Source: JAPPLB01 sp965208945
GTDB lineage: Bacteria > Acidobacteriota > Terriglobia > Bryobacterales > UBA6623
DNA: 64,000 nucleotides
Assembly (NCBI GenBank): GCA_965208945.1
Contig: OZ242366.1
Location: 1,054,001 to 1,118,000, forward strand
Reading direction: 5' to 3'
Position 1 is the stretch's first letter. Each line of letters opens with the position of its first letter. This document shows, one piece after another, positions 8,475 through 17,097 of this stretch. A program made the position numbers and the translations under genes. The notes under the pieces are model-generated. The model was not told the DNA's origin. It was given only the letters and a program-made list of their open reading frames with translations, and searched no databases.

Positions 8475-10723
8475 CAGCCGGAGAGCATCCTTTCCAGAGA
8501 GGAATCCCATGCTCGGAAAAGTTCTCCGACGGATGCCTGTAACGTGTCTCCGTTGATTTGGATTTCCAGATTGCCCTCTTGGGTTTCGCCGATGACCGGC
8601 GTCGGAATCGCCAGATCGTCTGCGATGCTGCCAACTGCCTCGCTGTTCTCTTTGGATACCGACAACAGAACTCTCGAGGGTGCTTCGTGGAACAGGGTAA
8701 AAAGTGGGTTGAACTCTGATGATAGCTCGATTCGCGCACCGATGCGCCTGGGACCGAATCCGCAGCGCGCCAGAGCCACGCCCAGGCCGCCATCGCTGAG
8801 ATCGTGTACCGATTCGGCGTGGCCGGCGCGCACGATCGCGCGGACGGTTTCGTGAACTCGTTTTTCGTAGTCCATGTCGAGAGTGGGCGGCAGACCCCAT
8901 GTCTCTCCGAGGATGACTTTGGCGTACTGTGAGCTTCCGAAGCGGCGCTCCAGGTCCAGCGGGTCGGCGTTTACGCCGGGCAACAGGCCGCCTACCAGCA
9001 TGATCTTGCGGCCGGGCCGCTGGAAGTGCATGCCGGCCGGGACGCCCATGTGGTCGAGAAGGCCGACGATGCCGATGACGGGTGTGGGATAGATGGCGTC
9101 GCCCAGGGTCTCGTTATAGAAGCTGACGTTGCCGCCGGTGATCGGCGTGCCGAAGTGGCGGCACGCTTCGCCCATGCCTTCTACGGCTTCGACGAATTGC
9201 CCCATGATCTCAGGCTTCTCGGGATTGCCGAAGTTCAGGCAATTTGTCGCGGCGATCGGTTCGGCGCCGACGGTCGAGAGATTTCGGCAACACTCCGCGA
9301 CGGCGAGCTTGGCGCCTTCGCGCGGGCTGAATGCGCAATAGCGGCCGTTGCCGTCGAGTGCCATGGCGAGAGACACGCCGGCGTCCTTGACGCGGATCAC
9401 GGCGGCATCGCACCCGGGCGGCGCCGTCGTGTTCGTGCGGACCATGTAGTCGTACTGCTCGTAGATCTTGCGCTTCGAGCAGAGGTCTGGAGCGGCGAGC
9501 AGCTTCTCGAGTGCGTCGGCATGGTCGGCGGCCGAGTGTTGCGGCAGCTTTGGGCCATCCAACGGCGCGGGGCGGAACGGCGTCGTTGCAGGGCGGTCGT
9601 AGAGTGGCGCGTCATTGGTGAGCAGTGAGTTCGGCACTTCGGCAACGACCTCGCCATGATCGCGCACCCGGAGAATTCCGTCGTTCGTGACGGTGCCGAT
9701 CTCCACCGCGTCGAGTCCCCACTTCTTGAAGACGGCGAAAACTTCTTCCTCGACGCCGCGTTCGGCGATCAGCAACATGCGCTCTTGCGACTCGGAAAGC
9801 ATGATTTCGTAGGGCGTCATGCCTTGCTCACGCTGGGGAACGTTCTTGAGGTCAATCTCCACGCCGGTGCCGCCGCGGCCGCCCATTTCGCAGGTCGAGC
9901 AGGTCAGCCCCGCGGCGCCCATGTCCTGGATGCCGAGAATCACTCCTTTGTCCATCGCTTCGAGACACGCTTCGAGTAGAAGTTTCTCGAGAAAGGGGTC
10001 TCCGACCTGAACGTTGGGCCGCTTCTCTTCCGACTGTTCGTCGAACTCGGCCGAGGCCATCGAAGCTCCGTGGATGCCATCCCGACCGGTCTTCGCTCCA
10101 ACGTAGATCACCGGGTTGCCGATTCCGGAGGCCTTGCCAAAGAAGATCTTGTCCTTTCGGAAGATGCCGAGTGCGAACGCGTTCACCAGGGGGTTGCCGT
10201 TATAGCTCGATTCGAAGACGCATTCGCCGCCGATAGTGGGGACACCGAAGCAGTTCCCGTAGTGCGCAATCCCGCCCACGACGCCGCCCGCAATGTGGCG
10301 GTTGCGGTTTCCAGCTTCGGGGTCGTTGGGTGGCCCGAATCGCAGCGAGTCCATCACGGCGAGCGGGCGCGCGCCCATCGTGAAGATGTCGCGCAGAATG
10401 CCGCCCACTCCCGTCGCCGCGCCCTGGAACGGCTCGATAAAGCTGGGGTGATTGTGGGATTCGATCTTGAAGGCCGCGGCGTATCCGTTGCCGATGTCAA
10501 TGATGCCCGCGTTTTCGCCGGGGCCGACAAGAATCCTCTCACCCGAGGTGGGCAGCTTCTTGAGATGCTTGCGCGAGCTCTTGTAGGAGCAGTGCTCGCT
10601 CCACATCACACTGATGATGCCGAGTTCGGTGAGATTCGGCTCGCGGCCGATCTTCGTGACGATCAGCTCGTACTCCTCGATCGTGAGGCCGTGTTGCTCG
10701 ATGACTTTGGCGTTGATGGTCAT
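8474..10723 (-). CDS. purL: Phosphoribosylformylglycinamidine synthase subunit PurL
   Basis: This is the synthetase subunit of the three-part FGAM synthase (PurL-PurQ-PurS), which converts FGAR to FGAM using ammonia delivered by PurQ. The 749-residue length is that of the small PurL class, not the fused enzyme of about 1300 residues. The N-terminal motif ISVMWSEHCSYKSSR and the glycine-rich MGGRGGTGVEID and SDGGLGVAL segments are typical. The ATG at 10723 was chosen over an adjacent GTG. It lies between purQ and purF on the same strand. Confidence 0.96.
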   Translation of the reverse strand: MTINAKVIEQHGLTIEEYELIVTKIGREPNLTELGIISVMWSEHCSYKSSRKHLKKLPTSGERILVGPGENAGIIDIGNGYAAAFKIESHNHPSFIEPFQGAATGVGGILRDIFTMGARPLAVMDSLRFGPPNDPEAGNRNRHIAGGVVGGIAHYGNCFGVPTIGGECVFESSYNGNPLVNAFALGIFRKDKIFFGKASGIGNPVIYVGAKTGRDGIHGASMASAEFDEQSEEKRPNVQVGDPFLEKLLLEACLEAMDKGVILGIQDMGAAGLTCSTCEMGGRGGTGVEIDLKNVPQREQGMTPYEIMLSESQERMLLIAERGVEEEVFAVFKKWGLDAVEIGTVTNDGILRVRDHGEVVAEVPNSLLTNDAPLYDRPATTPFRPAPLDGPKLPQHSAADHADALEKLLAAPDLCSKRKIYEQYDYMVRTNTTAPPGCDAAVIRVKDAGVSLAMALDGNGRYCAFSPREGAKLAVAECCRNLSTVGAEPIAATNCLNFGNPEKPEIMGQFVEAVEGMGEACRHFGTPITGGNVSFYNETLGDAIYPTPVIGIVGLLDHMGVPAGMHFQRPGRKIMLVGGLLPGVNADPLDLERRFGSSQYAKVILGETWGLPPTLDMDYEKRVHETVRAIVRAGHAESVHDLSDGGLGVALARCGFGPRRIGARIELSSEFNPLFTLFHEAPSRVLLSVSKENSEAVGSIADDLAIPTPVIGETQEGNLEIQINGDTLQASVGELFRAWDSSLERMLSG

Positions 10724-10757
10724 CACGGAGCGCAGGGTCCTGGCGAGTGGAGTGAGG

Positions 10758-11477
10758 TTAGCTGCGGACGAGAGAATGGATCATCGATTCGAAGACCAGC
10801 CGTCCATCGGTAGAGCCCATAGCCGGGTCAGCCGCTCTTTCAGGATGAGGCATCATGCCGAGCACGTTGCGGCCTTCATTCACAATGCCGGCGATGTTGT
10901 TGACTGAGCCGTTGGGGTTTGCCTCGGGCGTGACACGCCCATCAGGATTTACGTATCGAAAGATGACCCGGTTATCCCGCTCGAGCTCGTCGAGCGTCTC
11001 CTCGTCGGCGTAGTAGCAGCCTTCACCGTGAGCGATCGGGACTGCCAGAATTTGACCCGGGTTACAGTGCCGGGTGAACGGAGATTCCGTACTCTCAACG
11101 CGCAAATGCACCGTGCGGCACACAAAGTGCAAACACCGGTTCCGTACGAGTGCGCCCGGCAACAATCCCGACTCGACGAGAATCTGAAACCCGTTGCACA
11201 TCCCGATCACAAGGCCGCCGTGCTCCGCGAATCGTCGCACTGCGCTCAGAACAGGTGAGAAGCGAGCGATGGCGCCGGCACGTAAATAGTCGCCGTACGA
11301 AAAACCGCCGGGGAGCAGGATCGCGTCGAAACCGGACAGATCTTCCGACTCGTGCCAGATGAAGTCGGCGGATTGACCCAGGTTCTCCCGTAGCGCGTAA
11401 AGCGCATCGTGATCGCAGTTTGAACCAGGAAAGAGGACGACTCCGAAGCGGAGGGAGGGCGATTCCGCCAGCGCCAC
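10758..11477 (-). CDS. purQ: Phosphoribosylformylglycinamidine synthase glutaminase subunit PurQ
   Basis: PurQ is the class I glutaminase that feeds ammonia to PurL. The 239-residue product has FGVVLFPGSNCD, the catalytic Cys C94 in GMCNGFQ, and the PHPERA segment with the catalytic His and Glu near the C-terminus. The start is a GTG at 11477; family members often start just before the FGVVVFPGS strand, so a slightly later start is possible. No purS lies upstream, where an interspersed repeat and then IS630 are found. Confidence 0.95.
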   Translation of the reverse strand: MALAESPSLRFGVVLFPGSNCDHDALYALRENLGQSADFIWHESEDLSGFDAILLPGGFSYGDYLRAGAIARFSPVLSAVRRFAEHGGLVIGMCNGFQILVESGLLPGALVRNRCLHFVCRTVHLRVESTESPFTRHCNPGQILAVPIAHGEGCYYADEETLDELERDNRVIFRYVNPDGRVTPEANPNGSVNNIAGIVNEGRNVLGMMPHPERAADPAMGSTDGRLVFESMIHSLVRS

Positions 11478-11550
11478 CTGTCAGTGTAGCATTGTTGCCG
11501 CTTGCTCTTGAACGGCCTCTCGATGCTGTCGATACGATCTCCTCAAGGCT

Positions 11551-11733
11551 TAGCCTGCATTTCTCACCACGCGGCGAGGCGAAGTGCGTGAGAGGGTCGC
11601 CAGGACGAGGCGCGCGCCGCTTGGCGCGCGCAGGCGTACTTGAACAGTACGTTGAGCACGGCAAGCAAGCGCAACGAAGTCCTGGCGGTCGTATCGTGTG
11701 CTTCGACCGTCGGGTGGTGAGAAATGCAGGCTA
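11551..11733 (+). repeat. TA-flanked inverted-repeat element, short form (183 bp)
   Basis: Near-canonical short copy: TAGCCTGCATTTCTCACCAC at the left, GTGGTGAGAAATGCAGGCTA at the right. The interior has the GTACT-N5-AGTAC mini-hairpin and the GCAAGCAAGCGCAACGAAGT block. It lies upstream of purQ, and its right TA is also the left target dinucleotide of IS630. Confidence 0.96.
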
Positions 11734-12874
11734 GTGTCCCGTCCCATATAATAGTTGACAACTTCACGCTCTCATGATCTCATGGTGGCATGGTTACCGC
11801 CGTCGCTATGGACATCGACGAAGCGACTTTACGACAGCTGGAAACGCTGGTGCGTTCTGGCAATACCCCGCAGCGGGTGGCGCAGAAATGCCGCGTCATC
11901 CTGCTAGCTCAGCGGGGAGTGGCCAATGCCTCGATTGCCCGCGAGTTGGGTCTGTCGCGGCCGACCGTGATCCGAGCCCGGACGGCGTTCCAACACGGCG
12001 GCGTGGGCGCCCTGACAGCGAAGCCGACCCGCCAGCGGTCGAGGCGGGTGCTGACGCCCGAGAGGGAGCGTGCGATTCTGGATGCGACGCTGAAGACGCG
12101 ACCCGCCGACGCAACGCAATGGAGCGTTCGGACCCTGGCCAAACACCTGCACGTATCGCGCATGATGGTGCATCGAGTCTGGCAGCGTTTCGAGATCCAG
12201 CCGCATCGAGTCGAGAAGTTCAAGATCTCCAACGATCCCCAGTTTGAGGCCAAGGTGCGGGATATTGTCGGTCTGTATCTGGACCCGCCGGACCGGGCTC
12301 TGGTGCTTTGCGTGGACGAGAAGAGCCAGATTCAGGCCCTTGACCGCACCGCTCCCCTGCTGCCGTTGCGTCCCGGATTGCCCGAACGCCAGACCCATGA
12401 TTACAAACGTCATGGCACCACGACGCTGTTCGCGGCTTTCAATATCGTCAACGGCAAAGTCATCGGCCGTTGTTTGCCGCGCCACCGCGGAAAGGAGTTC
12501 GTGAAGTTCCTCGATCAAATCGAGAAGGAGGTCGCTGCGGACTTGGAGGTGCATCTGGTGATGGACAACTACTCCACGCACAAGGGCGCTGAAGTCCAAC
12601 GCTGGCTCAAACCTCGCAAGCGCCGACGGTTCCATTTCCACTTTACGCCCACCAGCAGTTCCTGGCTCAATCAGGTCGAACGTTTCTTTGCCCTGATCAC
12701 TCAACGCATGATTCGGCGCGGTACGTTCCGCAGTGTTGAAGAGCTGGAGCGCACCATCTATGCTTGGCTCGCCCATTGGAACAACCAGCCTCAGCCTTTC
12801 GTCTGGAAGGCCACCGCTGATGTTATCCTTGACAAGGTGCAACGCTGTAAAGAATTAGCTGGGACATAACACTA
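11732..12874 (+). mobile_element. IS630-family insertion sequence, complete
   Basis: The element is bounded by TA on both sides (11732-11733 and 12873-12874), as expected for IS630/Tc1-mariner insertion. Imperfect terminal inverted repeats can be read: TAGTGTCCCGTCCCA at the left and, inverted, TAGTGTTATGTCCCA at the right. They share TAGTGT, GTCCCA and a further TAAT. It is about 1.14 kb with one transposase gene and no passenger. The left TA is the right end of a short interspersed repeat, so the IS appears to have inserted exactly at the repeat border. Confidence 0.88.
11790..12869 (+). CDS. IS630-family transposase, intact
   Basis: The 359-residue transposase begins with a helix-turn-helix (SIARELGLSRPTVIRARTAF, about 48-67) and a second winged-helix region (TLAKHLHVSRMMVHRVWQRF). 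The DDE nuclease follows: D176 in VLCVDEKSQ, D259 in LVMDNYSTH and E297 in NQVERFF. The last two are 38 residues apart. It is a single open frame without the programmed frameshift of some relatives, so it may be active. A start at the next Met (MDIDEATL) is also possible. Confidence 0.95.
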   Translation: MVTAVAMDIDEATLRQLETLVRSGNTPQRVAQKCRVILLAQRGVANASIARELGLSRPTVIRARTAFQHGGVGALTAKPTRQRSRRVLTPERERAILDATLKTRPADATQWSVRTLAKHLHVSRMMVHRVWQRFEIQPHRVEKFKISNDPQFEAKVRDIVGLYLDPPDRALVLCVDEKSQIQALDRTAPLLPLRPGLPERQTHDYKRHGTTTLFAAFNIVNGKVIGRCLPRHRGKEFVKFLDQIEKEVAADLEVHLVMDNYSTHKGAEVQRWLKPRKRRRFHFHFTPTSSSWLNQVERFFALITQRMIRRGTFRSVEELERTIYAWLAHWNNQPQPFVWKATADVILDKVQRCKELAGT

Positions 12875-12909
12875 GGTTCGTGTTAGATTGGATGGGAAGC
12901 GGGCCCATC

Positions 12910-13209
12910 ATGAGCATCATGATCGCCGAGGTGTACAAGGCTCGGGTCGAGGCCGGGGCGCCCGAGGACAGCGCTCGGGCCGCCGCCAGCTCCATCCCGA
13001 TCGCCAAGGACTTGGCCAGCAAGCAGGACATCGCCGAGGTGCGGCAGGAGATCGCCGAGGTGCGGCAGGAGATCGCCGCGCTTCGGGCCGAGATGCAGCA
13101 GGAGATCGCCGCCCTTCGGGCCGAGTTGAAATCGGATCTGAAGATCATAAAGTTCGTCTACGGTCCGGCAGTATTGCTGATGCTCGCCAAGCTGGTCTTC
13201 TTCCCCTAG
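12910..13209 (+). CDS. Small coiled-coil protein with C-terminal membrane anchor (DUF1640-like)
   Basis: A 99-residue protein starting MSIMIAEVYKARVEAG. The middle is a run of near-heptad repeats (EVRQEIAEVRQEIAALRAEM) predicted to form a coiled coil, followed by a single hydrophobic segment (VYGPAVLLMLAKLVFF) at the extreme C-terminus. This layout resembles DUF1640/CCDC90-type proteins. No catalytic residues are visible. It lies directly downstream of IS630 and upstream of a sulfatase, with no clear link to either. An ATG 30 bp upstream is a possible alternative start. Confidence 0.6.
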   Translation: MSIMIAEVYKARVEAGAPEDSARAAASSIPIAKDLASKQDIAEVRQEIAEVRQEIAALRAEMQQEIAALRAELKSDLKIIKFVYGPAVLLMLAKLVFFP

Positions 13210-13397
13210 TTGGGTCTCCACGGTCCACCGGGATCGCGCGCGAGGCCAGGCTTTGCACGGCCTTCTCCGACCCGCCGCTACAGGCATGCCGTCTACTCCT
13301 GTTCGACGGCCTCGTTCCAGCTCGGCTCGCCCGGACGCTCCACTGCGAAAGACCGCGCGACTATACTGTTGTCACTTCCCTCGTCAGGAGTCGCGCC

Positions 13398-14774
13398 ATG
13401 AATCGCAGAACATTTCTCTCCGGCGTCAGCGCCGCGCCTCTTATCTCGGGTCAAACAAGCGGCCAGGACTACGCCCCGGTCGGCGAACGACCCCCGAACA
13501 TTCTGTTCCTCCTGTTTGACAAGTGTCGAACGGATGCCATCGGAGCGTACGGCGAGCGCGAAGTGCACACGCCCAACCTTGACTTTCTCGCCGAGACCGG
13601 GGTTCGCTTCAACAACTGCTATGCACCTCAGGCTCTCTGCGGGCCGACACGGGCGTCGATCCTGACGGGAAGCTACTCCCACGTTCATGGGGTGAAGCGG
13701 AACGTCTATCCGCATAGCCCCGGCTCCAGCAACTCGACCTACCAGGAGCCGATCATCGACCCGTTCCGCGATCAGCGCTTCCGGCTATGGGACAACTTCG
13801 CGTTCTATCTCAACAATGCGGGCTACGCCACCGGACACATCGGCAAGTGGCACTTGGGGCCTGCAAACCCCGGCTTCTTTGATTACTGGAAGTCGTTCAA
13901 CTCGCTGCTGCTGCACTGGATCGGCGAGCCGCACCGATCGCGCTACCGGCCCGACGTGCACACGGATCAAGGTCTGCGCTTCCTCGACGATCACGCCGAC
14001 GAACCGCTCTTCCTCTATCAGTCCTACTACTCGCCGCATGAGCCATCCGATCCGCCCAAACACTTCCTGAAGCACTATGAAGGGCAGAGCCACGCCGGCT
14101 ACTACGGCTCGGTGAGCGCACTTGATTGGAACGTCGGGCGCATCCTCGACAAGTTGCGCGAGAAGGATCTGCTCGATGACACGATGATCATCTTTACGAC
14201 CGAGCACGGCCGCGCCTGGACGGAACGTCCGGGAAGCGTCGAGGGCATGACCACTTCTTACGACGACGCGGCGCGCATCCCGCTGATGATTCGCTATCCC
14301 AAGCGGCTACCCTCCGGCAAGGTGTGGCAGTCCGGCATCAGCTCCGTTGATATCATGCCGACGATCCTCGACGCCGCGGGCATCGTTCCGATCATGGGAG
14401 CGTACGGAAATGACTTTCGACCTGTGATTCACGGCCGCAGCCTCTTCCAGGAAGTCAACCAGGGCCGTGACGATTGGAGCCGCCCCATCATGATCCAGAA
14501 CGTGCCGCAGCAAGGCATCGACAACGCCTATTACGAAGAACGCGGGCTCCGCAGCGAGCAGTTCAAGCTCATCCTGCGCAAGTACGGCGTTCGTCCGGTG
14601 CGGCGCCCCGGTGAGTTGTACGACATGAAGGCGGACCCCGGCGAGACGCGCAACCTATGGGACTCGGCGCCTTCGACCGTGAAGGAGATGGCCTCGAAAG
14701 TCAGGGATTGGGGTGAAGAGTACGACGATGACCTGTCCATCGACCTCGGCGCATGGGCAATGGAAAATGCCTGA
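13398..14774 (+). CDS. Tat-exported sulfatase
   Basis: A 458-residue type I sulfatase. The N-terminus MNRRTFLSGVSAAPLISG is a Tat-type signal. The alkaline-phosphatase-like core has the formylglycine site CGPTR (C81-R85), where Cys is converted to formylglycine, plus the family segments SYYSPHEPSDPP and TTEHG. The first metal site reads FDKCRTDAIG rather than the more common DD/DQxR, a minor deviation. Substrates are usually sulfated polysaccharides or choline sulfate; none can be assigned. The longer open frame upstream of 13398 covers the coiled-coil gene in another frame and was rejected. Its TGA stop (14772-14774) lies in the end of an interspersed repeat. Confidence 0.93.
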   Translation: MNRRTFLSGVSAAPLISGQTSGQDYAPVGERPPNILFLLFDKCRTDAIGAYGEREVHTPNLDFLAETGVRFNNCYAPQALCGPTRASILTGSYSHVHGVKRNVYPHSPGSSNSTYQEPIIDPFRDQRFRLWDNFAFYLNNAGYATGHIGKWHLGPANPGFFDYWKSFNSLLLHWIGEPHRSRYRPDVHTDQGLRFLDDHADEPLFLYQSYYSPHEPSDPPKHFLKHYEGQSHAGYYGSVSALDWNVGRILDKLREKDLLDDTMIIFTTEHGRAWTERPGSVEGMTTSYDDAARIPLMIRYPKRLPSGKVWQSGISSVDIMPTILDAAGIVPIMGAYGNDFRPVIHGRSLFQEVNQGRDDWSRPIMIQNVPQQGIDNAYYEERGLRSEQFKLILRKYGVRPVRRPGELYDMKADPGETRNLWDSAPSTVKEMASKVRDWGEEYDDDLSIDLGAWAMENA

Positions 14775-15048
14775 CCTGCGTTTCTCACCACGCGGCGAGG
14801 TGAAGTGCCAGAAAGGGCCGTCAGGACGAGGCGCGAGCCGGGCGGAGGAAAAAGGCGCACGCAACATGGCCTTTAAGGTTTTTCACGAATCGCGAAACAC
14901 GGCCTTCCCGGCTCATCGGCCGTCAGACATTTCTTCTGGAGCTAACCGGTCCTCCGCCCATGGTTTTCACGAATCACGAGACACGAGACACGAATCACGG
15001 CCTTTTTTCCGCCTTCTCCGGCCGTCGGGTGGTGAGAAAGGCAGGCTG
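14772..15048 (+). repeat. TA-flanked inverted-repeat element, long form (277 bp)
   Basis: The left end is TGACCTGCGTTTCTCACCAC, whose TGA is the sulfatase stop; the right end is GTGGTGAGAAAGGCAGGCT. It contains the long-form GCCGGGCGGAGGAAAAAGGCGC block, a short heptamer run near 14880 and a longer one at 14968-15000 (CACGAAT CACGAGA CACGAGA CACGAAT CACGG). It occupies the whole gap between the sulfatase and the racemase-like gene. Confidence 0.92.
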
Positions 15049-15081
15049 GCGTCTCCGTGACGCCATCGGAGTTTGTTGTCA

Positions 15082-16233
15082 ATGCATAATAATTCGCTCA
15101 CACGTCGCCAGGTTCTCAGCGCCGCAGGGCTCGCGGGCATCGCCGCCCTTCCCGCCTGCTCCGCAGGGAAATCCGAACGGCTCACGATCACGAAGATAGA
15201 AATCTTTCAGGTTGTCGTTCCGATGCAGGACGACATCATCAACAGCCCGGAGTTCAACCCGGACCCGCTTTCGGAGTTCCCGAAAGGGCCAAAGGTCATC
15301 GTCAAGCTCCACACCGACTCCGGTCTGGTCGGGATCGGCGAAACGTCCCGCAACGTGCCCAGGGAGGGCGCCCTCGAAAACGCCCGGCATCTGGAGGGAC
15401 AGGCTGTTCTGGATCTGAACCTGCCCCGCCTCGAACTGCCGGACGGCCGGTCGCGCGCCGGCTTCGAGATTGCGCTGTATGACGTCGTTGGTAAGGCCTT
15501 CGGCTGGCCCGTTTATCAATTGCTCGGCGGGTTGGCGCAGGACAAGGTCTACGTGCCGTACTGGTGCGGCCGCAAGAATCCGGTGGATGCAAAACGTGTC
15601 GCCGAGCGGACTCTGAACGGCGGCTTCACGTCCCTCAAGATGAAGGGCCGGCCGGAAGATCCGATCGCCGAGGCGGTACGCGCCGTCCGGGAAGTGGCGC
15701 CCGACGTGCAGATTACGGTGGACTTCAACCGCCACTACGAAACGGCTGAGGAGTTCCTGCCGATCGGCCGGGCCCTCGACGGGATCGGCAGCATGCGCAC
15801 GATCGAAGACCCCGTCGACGACTTGGGCGAACTGGCCAAGATCGCGGAAGCGCTCGATACTCCCATCACTCTCACGCCTCGCAGCCGAAAGCACATCGTC
15901 GAGGCCGCCCGGCTGGGCGCCTGCCGGTTCATCAACACTGGACCGCGTCCCTCCATGATGAGCTTTGTCATCAATGTCGCGCTGGCGGAAGCCTTCGACA
16001 TGCCTTGCTGGCACGGCTCGGGTCACGAGCTCGGTATCAAGGACGCGGCCTTCGTGCAGTCGTGCGCGGCCGCCGGCAACTGCACGCTGCCGAGCGACAT
16101 CCTGTCGCATCAGCGTGTCGATGACCTCATCGTCGAGCCGATCAACATCAAAGACAGCCATGCGGTCGTTCCACACGCCCCCGGACTGGGAGTGCGGTTG
16201 GATGAGGACGCCCTGGCGCGCTTCTCGGTCTGA
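15082..16233 (+). CDS. Mandelate racemase/muconate-lactonizing-like enzyme, exported lipoprotein
   Basis: A 383-residue enolase-superfamily protein with an N-terminal capping domain and C-terminal barrel. Visible active-site candidates are the KxK pair K186/K188 (SLKMKG), D214 (VDFNRHY) and E242 (IEDPV). The usual third metal ligand is not obvious: that strand reads ITLTPRSR. The N-terminus has a Tat-like RR motif (LTRRQVLSAAG) and a lipobox LPAC with Cys at 26, so it is probably an exported lipoprotein. An upstream TTG (15073) was rejected in favour of the ATG with GGAG upstream. The likely role is sugar-acid dehydration or racemisation; the substrate is unknown. Confidence 0.85.
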   Translation: MHNNSLTRRQVLSAAGLAGIAALPACSAGKSERLTITKIEIFQVVVPMQDDIINSPEFNPDPLSEFPKGPKVIVKLHTDSGLVGIGETSRNVPREGALENARHLEGQAVLDLNLPRLELPDGRSRAGFEIALYDVVGKAFGWPVYQLLGGLAQDKVYVPYWCGRKNPVDAKRVAERTLNGGFTSLKMKGRPEDPIAEAVRAVREVAPDVQITVDFNRHYETAEEFLPIGRALDGIGSMRTIEDPVDDLGELAKIAEALDTPITLTPRSRKHIVEAARLGACRFINTGPRPSMMSFVINVALAEAFDMPCWHGSGHELGIKDAAFVQSCAAAGNCTLPSDILSHQRVDDLIVEPINIKDSHAVVPHAPGLGVRLDEDALARFSV

Positions 16234-16287
16234 AGTTCCGAAGCTTTTACACGCAGCTATTGGCGCAACCCGCTCTTGAGCGTCATA

Positions 16288-16866
16288 ATGAAGCTTGTCA
16301 TGATTTCACAACGGCTCATTGAACAAATCCACGAATCGGCGAATCGGCTCACGAACGATTTGATCGAGCGCCTCCAATCCGACCCGCGCTCGACGTCCTA
16401 TCGGACGATTCCCCGCGAGCGGCTCAGTGCGCTCAAGGACGATTTGTACGAACACCTCGGAAGCTGGCTCAGTACACGCTCGAAGAGCGCCATGAAAGCC
16501 CGTTATGAGCGGCTCGGGCGGGAGCGCTATCTCGAAGGGATTCCCCTCAGCGAGTTGATATTTGCCCTGTCGCTGACCAAGTCGACGCTCGTTGGTTTCA
16601 TACGGCACCATATGCCGGGACGGGCCGATGAACTGCACCTGGAGTATGATCTGGTGATTTCGATCGGTGAGTTCTTCGACGAGGCACTCTACTTCGCAGC
16701 GGTCGGTTATGACGACGCTCACCGAGCTCAGCTCGCCGCTGCGTCGAGGTCCGGCGGAGAGGCCGACGATACTGTCGAGAAGAAGCAGCCCGGACGGACA
16801 CACCAACCGGTCGATGAAGACTGGGCCGTCAGCCGGTCCGGCCAGATCGGCGAGGCTTCAGGATAA
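16288..16866 (+). CDS. RsbRD N-terminal-like sensory domain protein
   Basis: A soluble, mostly helical protein of 192 residues. Residues about 5-150 (RLIEQIHESANRLTNDLIER ... EYDLVISIGEFFDEALYFAA) resemble the RsbRD N-terminal domain, a globin-like helical bundle found in stressosome proteins and some kinases. No kinase, STAS or DNA-binding domain follows; the tail is low-complexity and polar. It may be a stand-alone signalling module, but this is inference. The ATG at 16288 was preferred over an upstream TTG at 16276; another ATG follows four codons later. Confidence 0.7.
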   Translation: MKLVMISQRLIEQIHESANRLTNDLIERLQSDPRSTSYRTIPRERLSALKDDLYEHLGSWLSTRSKSAMKARYERLGRERYLEGIPLSELIFALSLTKSTLVGFIRHHMPGRADELHLEYDLVISIGEFFDEALYFAAVGYDDAHRAQLAAASRSGGEADDTVEKKQPGRTHQPVDEDWAVSRSGQIGEASG

Positions 16867-16874
16867 CGAGAGCT

Positions 16875-16914
16875 GGGCCTGCCTTCCTCGCCACTTGGCG
16901 TAAAACGGGCAGGT
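16875..16914. repeat. Minimal remnant of the inverted-repeat element
   Basis: About 40 bp reading GGGCCTGCCTTCCTCGCCAC ... GGGCAGGTTA. The ends are complementary (CCTGCC/GGCAGG) and resemble the termini of the larger family with nearly all of the interior missing. It directly abuts the left TA of the next full copy. Confidence 0.5.
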
Positions 16915-17097
16915 TAGCCTGCATTTCTCACCACGTGGCGAGGCGAAGTGCGTGAGAGGGCCGTCAGGACGAGGCGCGAGCCGCTTGGCGCGCGCAGGCG
17001 TACTTGAACAGTACGTTGAGCACGGCAAGCAAGCACAACGAAATCCTGGCGGTCATACTGCGTGCTTCGGCCGTCGGGTGGTGAGAAATGCAGGTCA
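16915..17097 (+). repeat. TA-flanked inverted-repeat element, short form (183 bp)
   Basis: Left end TAGCCTGCATTTCTCACCAC, right end GTGGTGAGAAATGCAGGTCA. The terminal TCA (17095-17097) is the complement of the clpS stop codon TGA, so the gene ends inside the repeat terminus. Confidence 0.95.

Noticed and set aside
8475..8900. N-terminal extension of the purF frame
   Set aside because: It lies within the purL coding sequence in another frame and shows no glutaminase similarity; the ATG at 8474 fits the PurF propeptide.
11095..11664. Reverse frames starting MPCSTYCSSTPARAKR in several repeat copies, considered as a small conserved protein
   Set aside because: They arise because the repeat interior is open in that frame, vary between copies and lack consistent starts and ribosome-binding sites; only the fusion at 20985-21623 is supported.
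12888..13397. Upstream extension of the sulfatase frame
   Set aside because: It overlaps the coiled-coil gene in a different frame, has Gly/Arg-rich composition, and the Tat signal starts at 13398.
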